Source: Streptomyces cylindrosporus
Lineage (GTDB): Bacteria; Actinomycetota; Actinomycetes; Streptomycetales; Streptomycetaceae
Length of the DNA stretch: 64,000 nt
Assembly (NCBI RefSeq): GCF_022698165.1
Contig: NZ_JALDAY010000008.1
Span: 1 to 64,000, forward strand
Direction: 5' to 3'
In this document: piece by piece, positions 42,471-51,373 of the stretch
How positions within the stretch are numbered: the first letter of the stretch is position 1
Layout of the letters: each line of letters opens with the position of its first letter
Made by a program: the position numbers and the translations under genes
The notes under the pieces: model-generated
The model's database searches: none
The model's input: the letters and a program-made list of their open reading frames with translations, nothing else
What the model was told of the DNA's origin: nothing

Positions 42471-45299
42471 CTAAAAAATGCCCTTGTACCCCTGCCAGCC
42501 GCTCCCGATCAGCACCCGCCCGCCGAAGGAACCATTGCCCTTGCCGCCGTACCGGAAAAGGTGCCCCGCGGTGTCCCGCACGACCAGGTCGTTCTTCCCG
42601 TCACCGGTGATGTCGCCGACGCCGACGACCGTGTTGTACGTCGATCCCCAGCCGCCGAATACCTTTGCGCGGGCCGTCGAGATTCCGCCCCTCACGCCGT
42701 TGTAGCGCCAGAGCGTGCCCGCCTTGTCGCGGGCGAGGACGTCCCCGAGGCCGTCTCCGTTCAGGTCCCCGGCACCGACGATCTTCGTGAAGCCACCCCA
42801 CGCCGACCGGATCCGCTTCCCGGCGGCGAGAGCCCCGTCGCTCTTCGCGGCGAAGAGGTACACGTCCCCGGTCGACGCCTTCCGCGCCAGCAGATCCGGC
42901 CGCCCGTCGCCGGTCAGGTCGCCGGGCGAGGTGAGGACGTTGTAGGCGTTCCAGCCACCGCCGAGCTTCTTGTACGGCATCGCGGGCGTCGGCGCCTTCC
43001 CGCACGGCACCTCGTAGCCACGCAGCGAGCCGTCCGCCATCCGCACCAGGACGTCCTCGCAGCGATCCCCGTTCAGGTCCCCGAACGGCACCGCCGCCAC
43101 CTTGGCCGACCAGCCGCCGCCGGAGACCTTCCCCGCGAAGGCGCCCTTGCCGTCGCCCTGTTGGAAGGCGAGCGTCCCGGAGGAGCTGAGGGTGAGCAGA
43201 TCGGCGAGACCGTCCCGGCCGACGTGGTCGCGGCGCACGGGCGCGGCGAGGGTGCCGGCGGTGAGGATGTGGATGCGTTCCGCCGAATCCGCGTACGCCA
43301 GCCTGTTCCCGTTCGCCTCCAGCGTCCAGCGGACTCCCCGGTCGGAGGTGAGACGTCCGTCCAGGTTCCCCGCCGCGGGCAGGTCCGCCACGTCCGCGGT
43401 GACCGCCTTGCCGGAGGCGACATCGGTGCGCACCAGCTTGGCGCGCAGGACGTCGTGCCGGATCAGGAAGCCGTCGGCCAGCAGGGCGGCCCCGGCCGGC
43501 ACGGCCACCGAACGGCCCCGGGAGCGGTCGAAGACGCCGGCCCTCCCCTGCTCCGTACAGGCCCAGTAGACGAACCGGCCGACGGCCTGCACCTCGTCGG
43601 GCGCGCAGCCGGAGCCGACGCCCACGTCCACGGCCGGGTTGCCCGAGGCGAGCCGGGTCAGGGTCAGGTGGCCGGGCGTTGCGGCGGCCGTCCACAACTG
43701 GCCGCCCCACAGCGCGCCGGCCGCCGCCGGGCGCGTGGCGAGCACCTTCAGGTGCGCCCAGTCGAAGACGTACAGCTTGCGGCCGTCGGACGCGAGCGTG
43801 TCCATGCCGTCCGTGGCCACCACCTGGATGTCCGGATCGCCGAGCATCACCGTGTCGACCAGGCCGTCGGGCCGGCGGCGGTGGATCGACCCGCTCATGC
43901 TTCCCGGCCCGTCGTCGTAGACGACGGAACCGTCCGCGAGCCCCTGGAACCGGAGACAGGCGGCACTGACGGCACACGGCTTGGCCCGGCCGCCGACCGA
44001 CCGCACCGGGCCGACCTCGGGCGGCGAACCCGCCGACACCGTACGGGTGTTCCACATCACCTCGTACGACGAGGACGTGCTGGTCCGGTCGGTGTAGGTG
44101 AGCATGCCGGCCGCGAGGGCCAGCCCGTCGACGGGCGCCGGCACCGGCGGCAGGTCGAGGATCTTCGTGACGGTCAGGTCCCCGCCGGACGCCTGCGTCA
44201 CCCGCTGCACGCCCCAGTCCTCGGGCCCCGAGCCGCCCGTGACGACGGCCGACCCGTCCGGCGCCTGCGTCAGCGAGATCTCCGCCTGCGGGAGCAGCTG
44301 CCGCCAGTCGCCACCGGTGAGCGGTTTCGTCAGCAGCGCGCGGGTGTGGTCCTCGACGGAGACGAGGTGGTCCCCGACGACGGTGAGCGCGATCTTTCCG
44401 GCCGTGGTGGACACCGGAACGTCGACGGCCGGTCCCTGCGGGTCGTCCCGACGCACCAGCCGTGCGCCCAGGTTGGGCAGCCACCAGCCCACGTAGTCGT
44501 GGGTGAGCAGCGGCTTCCAGGACAGGTTCGGCTTGTACGGCGCGAAGACCGGGGTGACGGTGGCGGCCCGCAGGTCGACGACGGCGAGCTGGGCGAGGAA
44601 GATCCCGGGGTCGTCCGTCGGCACGAGGTAGTGCAGCACCAGCGAACGGGCGTCCCGCACGACCGGCCCCTGGATCCGCACGCCCGCCGGGAACCCGCTC
44701 ACCACCGTGTCGGAGGTCCCGCCGCCGGCCGCGGGCCTGAGCACGTGCAGCGCGGTCATGTCCTGCGGGCCCTCGCCCTCGTAGGCGACGACGGCGACGC
44801 CCGCCACCCCCAGCGAATACAGGTTGTCCGGCACGGTGACCGTGCCCCGGTCCGCGCCGGTGGCGATGTCGCGGAACCGGATGGTGTCCGGGGTCCGCCC
44901 CAGCACCTCGTACGCCGTGTCGGACTGGGCCAGACCGAGGTGTCCCTGGATCCCGTCCCAGCGCGAGAAGTCGGTGAGGTCCCGCGACTGCCCGGTCGCG
45001 TAGTCCGTCCACTGCTGATGCTCGACGCCCTCGGGCTGCGACAGCAGTCCCGTGTCGCCGTACCCCTCAAGTCCCGCGTCACGCGGGACGGTTCGGACCC
45101 CGGCGGGCAGTACGGTCTCCCCCGGCGCGCCGACGGCCGGCGCCGCCCCCGCCGACCCGACAACCCCCGGCGCCCCCACGGCGAGCACGAGGACGGCGAC
45201 CGACGCCACGCCCCCGAGCAGCCGCCGCCGTACAAACGTGCGGCCCTTCAACGGAACCCCCCGGCCCCTCGACCCTGCGCCTGTGTGTGAAATGTGCAT
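42471..45299 (-). CDS. Secreted FG-GAP/VCBS-repeat protein
   Basis: The 942-aa protein has an export signal (RRRLLGGVASVAVLVLAVGAP, about 24-45) and a long beta-propeller-like middle. The C-terminal third has four FG-GAP-type calcium-binding repeats of the form GDLNGDGxxDVLxR (GDLNGDRCEDVLVR, GDLTGDGRPDLLAR, GDLNGDGLGDVLAR, GDITGDGKNDLVVR). Such proteins are common secreted propellers of unknown function in Streptomyces. ATG 45299 is the furthest open start; an internal start is possible. Confidence 0.85.
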   Translation of the reverse strand: MHISHTGAGSRGRGVPLKGRTFVRRRLLGGVASVAVLVLAVGAPGVVGSAGAAPAVGAPGETVLPAGVRTVPRDAGLEGYGDTGLLSQPEGVEHQQWTDYATGQSRDLTDFSRWDGIQGHLGLAQSDTAYEVLGRTPDTIRFRDIATGADRGTVTVPDNLYSLGVAGVAVVAYEGEGPQDMTALHVLRPAAGGGTSDTVVSGFPAGVRIQGPVVRDARSLVLHYLVPTDDPGIFLAQLAVVDLRAATVTPVFAPYKPNLSWKPLLTHDYVGWWLPNLGARLVRRDDPQGPAVDVPVSTTAGKIALTVVGDHLVSVEDHTRALLTKPLTGGDWRQLLPQAEISLTQAPDGSAVVTGGSGPEDWGVQRVTQASGGDLTVTKILDLPPVPAPVDGLALAAGMLTYTDRTSTSSSYEVMWNTRTVSAGSPPEVGPVRSVGGRAKPCAVSAACLRFQGLADGSVVYDDGPGSMSGSIHRRRPDGLVDTVMLGDPDIQVVATDGMDTLASDGRKLYVFDWAHLKVLATRPAAAGALWGGQLWTAAATPGHLTLTRLASGNPAVDVGVGSGCAPDEVQAVGRFVYWACTEQGRAGVFDRSRGRSVAVPAGAALLADGFLIRHDVLRAKLVRTDVASGKAVTADVADLPAAGNLDGRLTSDRGVRWTLEANGNRLAYADSAERIHILTAGTLAAPVRRDHVGRDGLADLLTLSSSGTLAFQQGDGKGAFAGKVSGGGWSAKVAAVPFGDLNGDRCEDVLVRMADGSLRGYEVPCGKAPTPAMPYKKLGGGWNAYNVLTSPGDLTGDGRPDLLARKASTGDVYLFAAKSDGALAAGKRIRSAWGGFTKIVGAGDLNGDGLGDVLARDKAGTLWRYNGVRGGISTARAKVFGGWGSTYNTVVGVGDITGDGKNDLVVRDTAGHLFRYGGKGNGSFGGRVLIGSGWQGYKGIF

Positions 45300-45340
45300 G
45301 CCCTGAGCGGGCGGGGGGAGAGTACCAGCGCCAGGTGTAC

Positions 45341-45379
45341 ACGAAGGGCCCGTACGACCAAGTCGTACGGGCCCTTCGT
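45341..45379. terminator. Terminator after the DEAD-box helicase gene
   Basis: An 18-bp perfect stem (ACGAAGGGCCCGTACGAC and its complement, loop CAA) starts 15 nt past the helicase stop. There is no T-run. Confidence 0.85.
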
Positions 45380-45393
45380 CAGCTCACTCCGCG

Positions 45394-47547
45394 TCAGCCG
45401 TTGCGCTTCCAGCGGGGCTTGTCGTCGCGGCGGCCGAAGGAAGAGCCGCCACCGGTGCCGCGGTGGTCGTCGCGGCGGCCGTACGGACGCTCGTGGCCGC
45501 CGGAGCGGAAGCCCGGACGGTCGTCGCGGCGGTCGCGGTTGAAGGGACGGTCGCTGCCACGGTGACCGCCGCGCTCGTCCCGGCGCTCGAAGGAACGCCC
45601 GGCCGGACGGTCGTCGCGACGGAAGCCGCCGCGGTTGTCGTCGCGACGCTCGAAGGAGCGGCCGCCACGGTCGTCACGGTCACGGTTGAAGGAACGGCCA
45701 CCGCGGTCGTCCCGACGGTCGTCACGGCGGAAGCCGCCACGGTCGTTGTCACGGCGCTCGAAGGAGCGGCCACCGCGGTCGTCGCGGTCACGGTTGAAGG
45801 AACGGCCACCGCGGTCGTCCCGACGGTCGTCACGGCGGAAGCCGCCACGGTCGTTGTCCCGACGCTCGAAGCCACGGTCGCCCCGGTCGCGGTTGAAGCC
45901 GCCGCGGTCGTCACGGTCGCGGTTGAAGGAACGGCCACCGCGGTCGTCCCGACGGTCGTCACGGCGGAAGCCGCCACGGTCGTTGTCCCGACGCTCACGA
46001 CGCTCGTACGACGCCGGGGCCTCGGCCCTGTCGACCTCCTGCGCGACCGGCTGCTCGGGCACGGACACCTCGACCGCCTCGGCAACCGCCGCCTGCGCCT
46101 CGGCCACCGCGGCCTCGGGATCGTCACCGCGCTCGCGGGCGACCCGAGCCACCAGCCGGTCCGCCTCCTCACGCAGCTCGGTCGCACGCCGCTGCGCCCG
46201 CTCCAGCTGCTTGGTGAGCTGGGCGACCTCGCGCTCGGCCTGCTGCGCCGCGTTGGCCGCGGACTCGGACTGGACCTCGGTCATCGAACGGGCGCCGGTG
46301 ATCTCGGCGACCTCGGGGTCGAAGGCCGTACCGGAGTTGATGATGTGCCGCCCGGCGTCGACGCCCGCGTCCTCCATCAGCCGGAAGATCTGGCGCCGCT
46401 GGTGCGGAAGCGACAGGGACACGACCGTGCCGGTGCGGCCCGCGCGAGCGGTACGGCCGGCGCGGTGCAGGTAGTCCTTGTGGTCGCCGGCCGGGTCCAC
46501 GTTCAGGACCAGGTCGATGCCGTCGACGTGGATGCCGCGGGCGGCGACGTCGGTGGCGACGAGGACGTTGACGTACCCGTCCTTGAAGTCGGCCAGGGTC
46601 CGCGTCCGCGCGCCCTGGGTCATGCCGCCGTGCAGCGCGTCGGCCTTCACGCCGGCGTCGCGCAGCTGCTCGGCGACGCGGTCGGCGCCGAGCTGGGTGC
46701 GGACGAAGATGATCGTGCGGCCCTTGCGGGAGGCGATCGCGGCGGTGACCGGCGCCTTGTCCTTGGGCTTCACGATGAGGATGTGGTGCGACATGGTCGT
46801 GACGGCGCCCTGGGCGGCGTCGACCTCGTGGCTGACCGGGTTGTTCAGGTACCGGTCGACGAGGGTCTTGATCTCGTTCTCCATGGTCGCGGAGAAGAGC
46901 ATGCGCTGGCCGCCGGCCGGGACCTGGTCGAGCAGCTCGGTGACCTCGGGCAGGAAGCCCAGGTCGGACATCTGGTCGGCCTCGTCGAGTACGGCGATCT
47001 GGACGTCCTCGAGGGAGCAGGCGCCGCGGTTGATGATGTCGCGGAGCCGGCCCGGGGTGGCGACGAGGATGTCGACCCCGCGCTCGAGCGCGTAGATCTG
47101 GTTCCCCATCGACGTACCACCGCACACGACCTTCATCTTCAGGCCGAGGACGTCGCCGTAGGGCTGGAGGGCGTCCGCCACCTGCATGGCGAGCTCACGG
47201 GTCGGCGTGAGGATGACGGCGCGCGGCTTGTGCTTCGCGGTGTGCCCGCCGGCCAGGGTGGCCAGGGTGGGCAGACCGAAGGAGAGGGTCTTGCCGGAGC
47301 CGGTGCGGCCACGGCCGAGGATGTCCTTGCCGGCCAGGGCGTCCGGGATGGTCGCGGCCTGGATCGGGAAGGGGGTGGTCACGCCGTTCTGCGCGAGCTT
47401 GCGCACGACGCCCTCGGGGAGACCGAGGTCGGCGAAGGTGACCGAGGGGGTCTCCTCGACCGTCTCGACCGTCGCGAGGACCTCTTCGACGGCCTCGTTC
47501 TCGCCGTTCTCGGGCACGACGACGTGATCAGTACTGGAAATGGACAT
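45394..47547 (-). CDS. DEAD-box ATP-dependent RNA helicase with RGG tail
   Basis: The 717-aa helicase has the DEAD-box core (about 35-400): Q-motif TPFPIQAATIPDALAGKD, motif I GRGRTGSGKT, motif II VLDEADQM, motif III FSATM, and motif VI HRAGRTARAG. A basic linker (about 420-520) leads to a C-terminal tail of repeats such as RRDDRRDDRGGRSFNRDRDD, typical of RNA-binding, cold-inducible helicases. Start is ATG 47547 (MSISSTDHVVVPENG). It is expected to remodel rRNA or mRNA structure. Confidence 0.92.
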   Translation of the reverse strand: MSISSTDHVVVPENGENEAVEEVLATVETVEETPSVTFADLGLPEGVVRKLAQNGVTTPFPIQAATIPDALAGKDILGRGRTGSGKTLSFGLPTLATLAGGHTAKHKPRAVILTPTRELAMQVADALQPYGDVLGLKMKVVCGGTSMGNQIYALERGVDILVATPGRLRDIINRGACSLEDVQIAVLDEADQMSDLGFLPEVTELLDQVPAGGQRMLFSATMENEIKTLVDRYLNNPVSHEVDAAQGAVTTMSHHILIVKPKDKAPVTAAIASRKGRTIIFVRTQLGADRVAEQLRDAGVKADALHGGMTQGARTRTLADFKDGYVNVLVATDVAARGIHVDGIDLVLNVDPAGDHKDYLHRAGRTARAGRTGTVVSLSLPHQRRQIFRLMEDAGVDAGRHIINSGTAFDPEVAEITGARSMTEVQSESAANAAQQAEREVAQLTKQLERAQRRATELREEADRLVARVARERGDDPEAAVAEAQAAVAEAVEVSVPEQPVAQEVDRAEAPASYERRERRDNDRGGFRRDDRRDDRGGRSFNRDRDDRGGFNRDRGDRGFERRDNDRGGFRRDDRRDDRGGRSFNRDRDDRGGRSFERRDNDRGGFRRDDRRDDRGGRSFNRDRDDRGGRSFERRDDNRGGFRRDDRPAGRSFERRDERGGHRGSDRPFNRDRRDDRPGFRSGGHERPYGRRDDHRGTGGGSSFGRRDDKPRWKRNG
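45630..46010. repeat. In-frame tandem repeats in the helicase tail
   Basis: The block starting CCGCGGTCGTCCCGACGG recurs at 45701, 45809 and 45938 (108- and 129-bp steps). Each unit keeps frame and encodes about 36 residues of Arg/Asp/Gly repeat, so copy number can change without breaking the gene. Confidence 0.75.
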
Positions 47548-47704
47548 GCGTATGCGAAACCTTCCGGAGTCTCGTCGGCACGCGCCCGTCAACTCCGTGA
47601 TTCGCAATCGACCGCCTCAATGCGGTCCGCCACGGCAAGGGAGAGTACGCGCCACACGGCGCGCTCTGCAGTGGCGCCGGGCAAATGGGATCAAACGATC
47701 TACC

Positions 47705-47734
47705 ACCATACGCACCCCCCACCCCCAAAGGCAA
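47705..47734 (-). promoter_or_regulatory. Candidate promoter of the helicase gene
   Basis: On the minus strand TTGCCT (47734-47729) and TATGGT (47710-47705) are spaced by 18 bp, predicting a leader of about 150 nt. A long leader is usual for cold-regulated helicases. Confidence 0.5.
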
Positions 47735-47820
47735 ACCAGCTCCGTCCGGTGTAGGCAAGGTCACTCACCTCGCGCCTCGGCCCGCCTTGCCCGCACCTCG
47801 GTGGCCCTCTCCGCCCGCAC

Positions 47821-48336
47821 CTATACCGGCGCCCCGGCCGTCGGCGCCGGCTCGCGCTCCGCCAGTTGCGGCGCCGTCTCCCCGTGCGCCGAGGACGACG
47901 GCTCGGCGGACGGCGGTGGCTCCGGCGTCGCGGACGGCGGCGGATCACTCGGCGTCGGCTGCGGATCGGCCGTCCGGGTAGGCGTCGGCGCCGCCTTGGT
48001 CGGCGTGGCAGCCCCCGGCTTGCCGCTCACCTCCGGCTTCCCCTTCACGGGCGCGGACGCGCTCGCGTCAGCCGACGGCGAGGCGGACGGCGACGCCGAC
48101 TCCGTCGCCTCCCCCTTGCCCTTCTTCCCGCCGTGCTTGCCGTCGGCGGCCACCCCGAACCCGCCGCCGGACACCGCCGACCCCCCGTCCGGCGCCTCAC
48201 CACCCCGCTGCCCCGCAGAATGCGAGGGCTTCGCGCCCCCGCCTCCCCCGTCGTCACCCACGCTCATGCAGCCGGCGGCAGCGGCGACGGCCATGACCGT
48301 GGCGGCCAGTCGGACGGGTACGTACTTCGGGCGCAC
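47821..48336 (-). CDS. Small Pro/Ser/Thr-rich lipoprotein
   Basis: The 171-aa protein starts MRPKYVPVRLAATVMAVAAA and has a lipobox-like AAAGC at about residue 23. The rest is low complexity: Gly, Ser, Pro, Thr and Ala repeats such as PSASPSADASASAP. It is probably a lipid-anchored wall-spanning protein. No enzyme domain is visible. It may form a unit with the membrane-protein gene behind it. Confidence 0.65.
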   Translation of the reverse strand: MRPKYVPVRLAATVMAVAAAAGCMSVGDDGGGGGAKPSHSAGQRGGEAPDGGSAVSGGGFGVAADGKHGGKKGKGEATESASPSASPSADASASAPVKGKPEVSGKPGAATPTKAAPTPTRTADPQPTPSDPPPSATPEPPPSAEPSSSAHGETAPQLAEREPAPTAGAPV

Positions 48337-48432
48337 GGGAAGCCACCTCCGAGGGCGGGAAAGAAGTCAACCTCCTCAACTCCCGCCGCCCGCAAGAGGA
48401 CACGCGCCGGTGCCATCCGTGCCCGGCTCCGG

Positions 48433-48840
48433 TCAAGCCGCGGTCCGCCCGCCACCACCCCACGTCACCGAGGCGATCACGTTGGCGACCACGGTCGTCA
48501 CGACGAGGCTCCCGACCATGACCATCCCCACGCCGACCACGAAAAGCCCGCTGGCGTCGTCCGACCAGTCCAGGTAGGCGGCAACGGTGAGACCCGCCGT
48601 CGTACCGAGCACCGCGCCCGCGACATGGCGCCGGGAGGCCGCCCAGTACACCGCCGCCAGCAGCGTCAGCACCAGACCGGCCACCTGCCACACCTCGTAC
48701 GGCCCGGTCGTCGTACCGTCGGCATGCACATCACGTCGCTGGTCCCAGCCCAGCCACGCGGCCCACGCCCCCAGCGACACCACGGCCGGCAACAGTGCCG
48801 GTCCCAGCCGGCGAACACCTGCGAGAAGTCCTTGGCTCAT
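48433..48840 (-). CDS. Small integral membrane protein
   Basis: The 135-aa protein has four hydrophobic segments (ALLPAVVSLGAWAAWLGW, VAGLVLTLLAAVYWAA, AGAVLGTTAGLTVAAYL, LFVVGVGMVMVGSLVVTTVV). I do not recognise the family. ATG 48840 is chosen because the upstream frame is not protein-like. It lies upstream of the lipoprotein gene on the same strand. Confidence 0.7.
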   Translation of the reverse strand: MSQGLLAGVRRLGPALLPAVVSLGAWAAWLGWDQRRDVHADGTTTGPYEVWQVAGLVLTLLAAVYWAASRRHVAGAVLGTTAGLTVAAYLDWSDDASGLFVVGVGMVMVGSLVVTTVVANVIASVTWGGGGRTAA

Positions 48841-48944
48841 GGCTCCAGCGTCGCCACCCGCCCGGCCCACGCCCAGAGCGCAGGTACTCACCTCCACCCG
48901 AGTACATGGACCCACTCGAGCGCCTCGTCCCCGACAATGGCTCT

Positions 48945-49295
48945 GTGCTGGAGATGACACGCGAATCGTTCGAGGAACTCGTCAGCCAGGCCCTGGACCG
49001 GATCCCGCCGGAGCTGACCCGGGTCATGGACAACGTCGCCGTGTTCGTCGAGGACGAACCTCCGGCCGACGACCCCGAACTGCTGGGCCTGTACGAGGGC
49101 ACCCCCCTCACCGACCGCGGCGAGTGGTACGCCGGAGTTCTGCCCGACCGCATCTCCATCTACATGGGCCCCACCCTGCGCCACTGCGAAACCGCCGAGG
49201 ACGTCGTCCACGAGGTCGCGGTGACCGTGATCCACGAAGTCGCCCACCACTTCGGCATCGACGACAAACGCCTCCACGAACTCGGCTGGGGCTGA
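48945..49295 (+). CDS. Zincin-like metallopeptidase family protein
   Basis: The 116-aa protein belongs to the small zincin-like family (TTHA0227 type): FEELVSQALDRIPPEL at the start, then GLYEGTPLTDRG and IYMGPTLRHC, ending in the HExxH motif VIHEVAHHFGIDDKRLHELG. Family members are soluble, of unproven activity. Start is uncertain: GTG 48945, ATG 48954 and ATG 48906 are all open, none with a strong ribosome binding site, so a leaderless transcript is possible. Confidence 0.85.
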   Translation: MLEMTRESFEELVSQALDRIPPELTRVMDNVAVFVEDEPPADDPELLGLYEGTPLTDRGEWYAGVLPDRISIYMGPTLRHCETAEDVVHEVAVTVIHEVAHHFGIDDKRLHELGWG

Positions 49296-49345
49296 CCCCG
49301 CCCACCCGGCGCATATCCGCCCCCGCACTTGGGCATACGGGACCA

Positions 49346-50935
49346 ATGGCCCGCGTACCCGCCATCGCCGTGACCGCCCTGAACCGGATACGAAGGACCC
49401 CGCACCTCCTCACCCGCCGCCACCGCAGCCGCCGCCAGGCCCCCGTCCTCGAACTCGCCGCCCGCCCGCGCCCCTGGACCCGCGGCCTGGGCCTGGTCGC
49501 GGTCGTCCTGCTCGGCGCCTGGCTGGGCCTGCTGGCCGTCGGCAACGTCCGCGTCCCCGTCGGCCCGATGAACACGACGATGACCCTGCGCCCCTCCCTC
49601 ACCGGCGGCACGAAGATCAACGTCTCGCCGCTCGGCGCGCTGGAGCTGAACAGCCACCACGGCCCGGTCCGCCTGGACGTCAACGTCGACCAGCTCGACC
49701 CCGAGCGCGCCTCGGCCCTGGTCGACCACCCCGAACGCCTCTCCGGCCTCCAGGACGAGGTGGCCCACGACGTCGAGCACGGCACCCTCGACCTCGCCCT
49801 GCGCTCCGGCATCGCGGTCGTCTCCGGCGCCACCGCCCTCGGCCTCGCCGTCTACCGCCGCCCCCGCCGCGCCCTCGCCGCCGGCGGCACCGCCCTCGCC
49901 CTCCTCGCGGCCTCCGGCGCGACGGCGTACGCGACCTGGAACCCGAACTCCGTACTCGAACCGAAGTACTCGGGGCTCCTCTCCTCGGCCCCGTCCCTGG
50001 TCGGCAACGCGCGCAACATCGTCACCGAGTTCGACGTCTACCAGAAGGAGCTGGCGCGCCTGGTGACGAACGTGACGAAGCTGTACGACGTCACGTCCAC
50101 GCTCCCCGCCTACCAGCCGGACCCCACCACGGTCCGCGTCCTGCACGTCTCGGACATCCACCTCAACCCCGCGAGCTGGAAGATCATCGCTTCGCTGGTG
50201 GAGCAGTACAAGGTGAACGTGATCGTCGACACCGGCGACACGATGGACCATGGCACGGCCGCCGAGAACGGCTTCCTCGACCCGATCGCCGACCTCGGGG
50301 CGCCGTACGTCTGGGTCCGCGGCAACCACGACTCGGCCACCACCCAGCGCTACCTCTCCCGCATGAAGAACGTGCACGTCCTCGACGACGGCCGCGCGGA
50401 GACCATCGCCGGCCTGCGCTTCGCCGGCATCGGCGACCCCCAGTTCACCCCCGACCGCTCCAACCCGCCGGGCGCCGACGCGTCCGAGCAACTGGCGGGC
50501 GACCGGCTCGCCGCGGCACTGCGCGACCAGCGGACGGCGGGCACGCCGGTCGACGTGGCCATGGCCCACGAGCCGTCGGCCGCCCGCGAGGTCGACGGCG
50601 AGGTCCCCCTCGTCCTCTGCGGTCACCTCCACCACGAGGGCGACGAGATCCTGAAGTACGGCACCCGCCTGCGCATGGAGGGCTCGACGGGCGGCAGCGG
50701 CCTGCGCGCCCTGGAGCACAAGTACCCGGCCCCCATCGAGGCCTCGATCCTCTACTTCGACCGCGACACCCGGCGCCTGCAGGCCTGGGACGCGATCAAG
50801 CTGGGCGGTCTGGGCGAGACGACGGCCGAGGTCACCCGCCACCTCCCGAAGGAGAACCAGCCGGGAGCCGCGTCCCCCTCCCCGTCCTCCCCGTCCTCGT
50901 CCACCCCGTCAGCCCCCACCTCCTCGGCCCCGTAA
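49346..50935 (+). CDS. Membrane-anchored metallophosphoesterase
   Basis: The 529-aa protein has an N-terminal membrane helix (LGLVAVVLLGAWLGLLAV, about 50-67), an extracellular segment of about 90 residues, two more hydrophobic stretches (about 155-200) and a calcineurin-type phosphoesterase domain (about 265-485). The motifs are HVSDIHLN, DTGDTMDHG, RGNHDS and GHLHHEG. It should hydrolyse a phosphodiester or phosphate outside the membrane. The C-terminal tail is Ser/Pro-rich. Start ATG 49346 gives a good signal-anchor layout. Confidence 0.88.
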   Translation: MARVPAIAVTALNRIRRTPHLLTRRHRSRRQAPVLELAARPRPWTRGLGLVAVVLLGAWLGLLAVGNVRVPVGPMNTTMTLRPSLTGGTKINVSPLGALELNSHHGPVRLDVNVDQLDPERASALVDHPERLSGLQDEVAHDVEHGTLDLALRSGIAVVSGATALGLAVYRRPRRALAAGGTALALLAASGATAYATWNPNSVLEPKYSGLLSSAPSLVGNARNIVTEFDVYQKELARLVTNVTKLYDVTSTLPAYQPDPTTVRVLHVSDIHLNPASWKIIASLVEQYKVNVIVDTGDTMDHGTAAENGFLDPIADLGAPYVWVRGNHDSATTQRYLSRMKNVHVLDDGRAETIAGLRFAGIGDPQFTPDRSNPPGADASEQLAGDRLAAALRDQRTAGTPVDVAMAHEPSAAREVDGEVPLVLCGHLHHEGDEILKYGTRLRMEGSTGGSGLRALEHKYPAPIEASILYFDRDTRRLQAWDAIKLGGLGETTAEVTRHLPKENQPGAASPSPSSPSSSTPSAPTSSAP

Positions 50936-50941
50936 ACCGTT

Positions 50942-50971
50942 TTGGCGATACCTCCCCCCATCCCATATGCT
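50942..50971 (+). promoter_or_regulatory. Promoter of the tRNA Glu-Asp-Phe cluster
   Basis: TTGGCG (50942-50947) and TATGCT (50966-50971) are 18 bp apart, about 40 bp before tRNA-Glu. A hairpin with 8-bp arms (GCTTCTCA / TGAGAAGC, 50969-50998) follows in the leader. Confidence 0.6.
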
Positions 50972-51015
50972 TCTCACGTCCCCGACGCGCTGAGAAGCGC
51001 CCAGGCGGGCCGATA

Positions 51016-51088
51016 GCCCTCATCGTCTAGCGGCCTAGGACGCCGCCCTTTCAAGGCGGTAGCACGGGTTCGAATCCCGTTGGGGGCA
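51016..51088 (+). tRNA. tRNA-Glu (TTC)
   Basis: 73 nt; acceptor GCCCTCA paired with TGGGGGC, anticodon loop CTTTCAA, T-arm ACGGGTTCGAATCCCGT. Confidence 0.95.
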
Positions 51089-51129
51089 CGCAAAACCGTG
51101 TGCGACACTGGTGGTCGCCCACACAGCAA

Positions 51130-51204
51130 GGTCCTGTGGAGCAGTTTGGAGTGCTCGCCACCCTGTCAAGGTGGAGGCCGCGGGTTCAAATCCCGTCAGG
51201 ACCG
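51130..51204 (+). tRNA. tRNA-Asp (GTC), copy 1
   Basis: 75 nt; acceptor GGTCCTG, anticodon loop CTGTCAA, T-arm GCGGGTTCAAATCCCGT, discriminator G. Identical over its whole length to the copy at 57.5 kb. Confidence 0.95.
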
Positions 51205-51228
51205 CTGAAGCTTCCTCGGAAGCTTCGT

Positions 51229-51302
51229 GGCTGGGTAGCTCAGTTGGTACGAGCGATCGCCTGAAAAGCGATAGGTCGCCGGTTCGACCCCGGCCCCAGC
51301 CA
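51229..51302 (+). tRNA. tRNA-Phe (GAA)
   Basis: 74 nt; acceptor GGCTGGG / CCCAGCC, anticodon loop CTGAAAA, T-arm CCGGTTCGACCCCGG, discriminator A. Confidence 0.95.
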
Positions 51303-51308
51303 CAAGCA

Positions 51309-51345
51309 CGAAACCCCCCTCCCGGACATCCGGAGGGGGGTTTCG
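51309..51345 (+). terminator. Terminator of the tRNA cluster
   Basis: CGAAACCCCCCTC pairs with GAGGGGGGTTTCG around an inner CGG-ACAT-CCG hairpin, six bases after tRNA-Phe. Confidence 0.85.
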
Positions 51346-51373
51346 TCGTCCACAGAGGACCTGAGGGGGGTTC

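Noticed and set aside
40782..45290. 1502-codon plus-strand frame
   Set aside because: It spans two clear minus-strand genes, is low complexity and has no recognisable domain.
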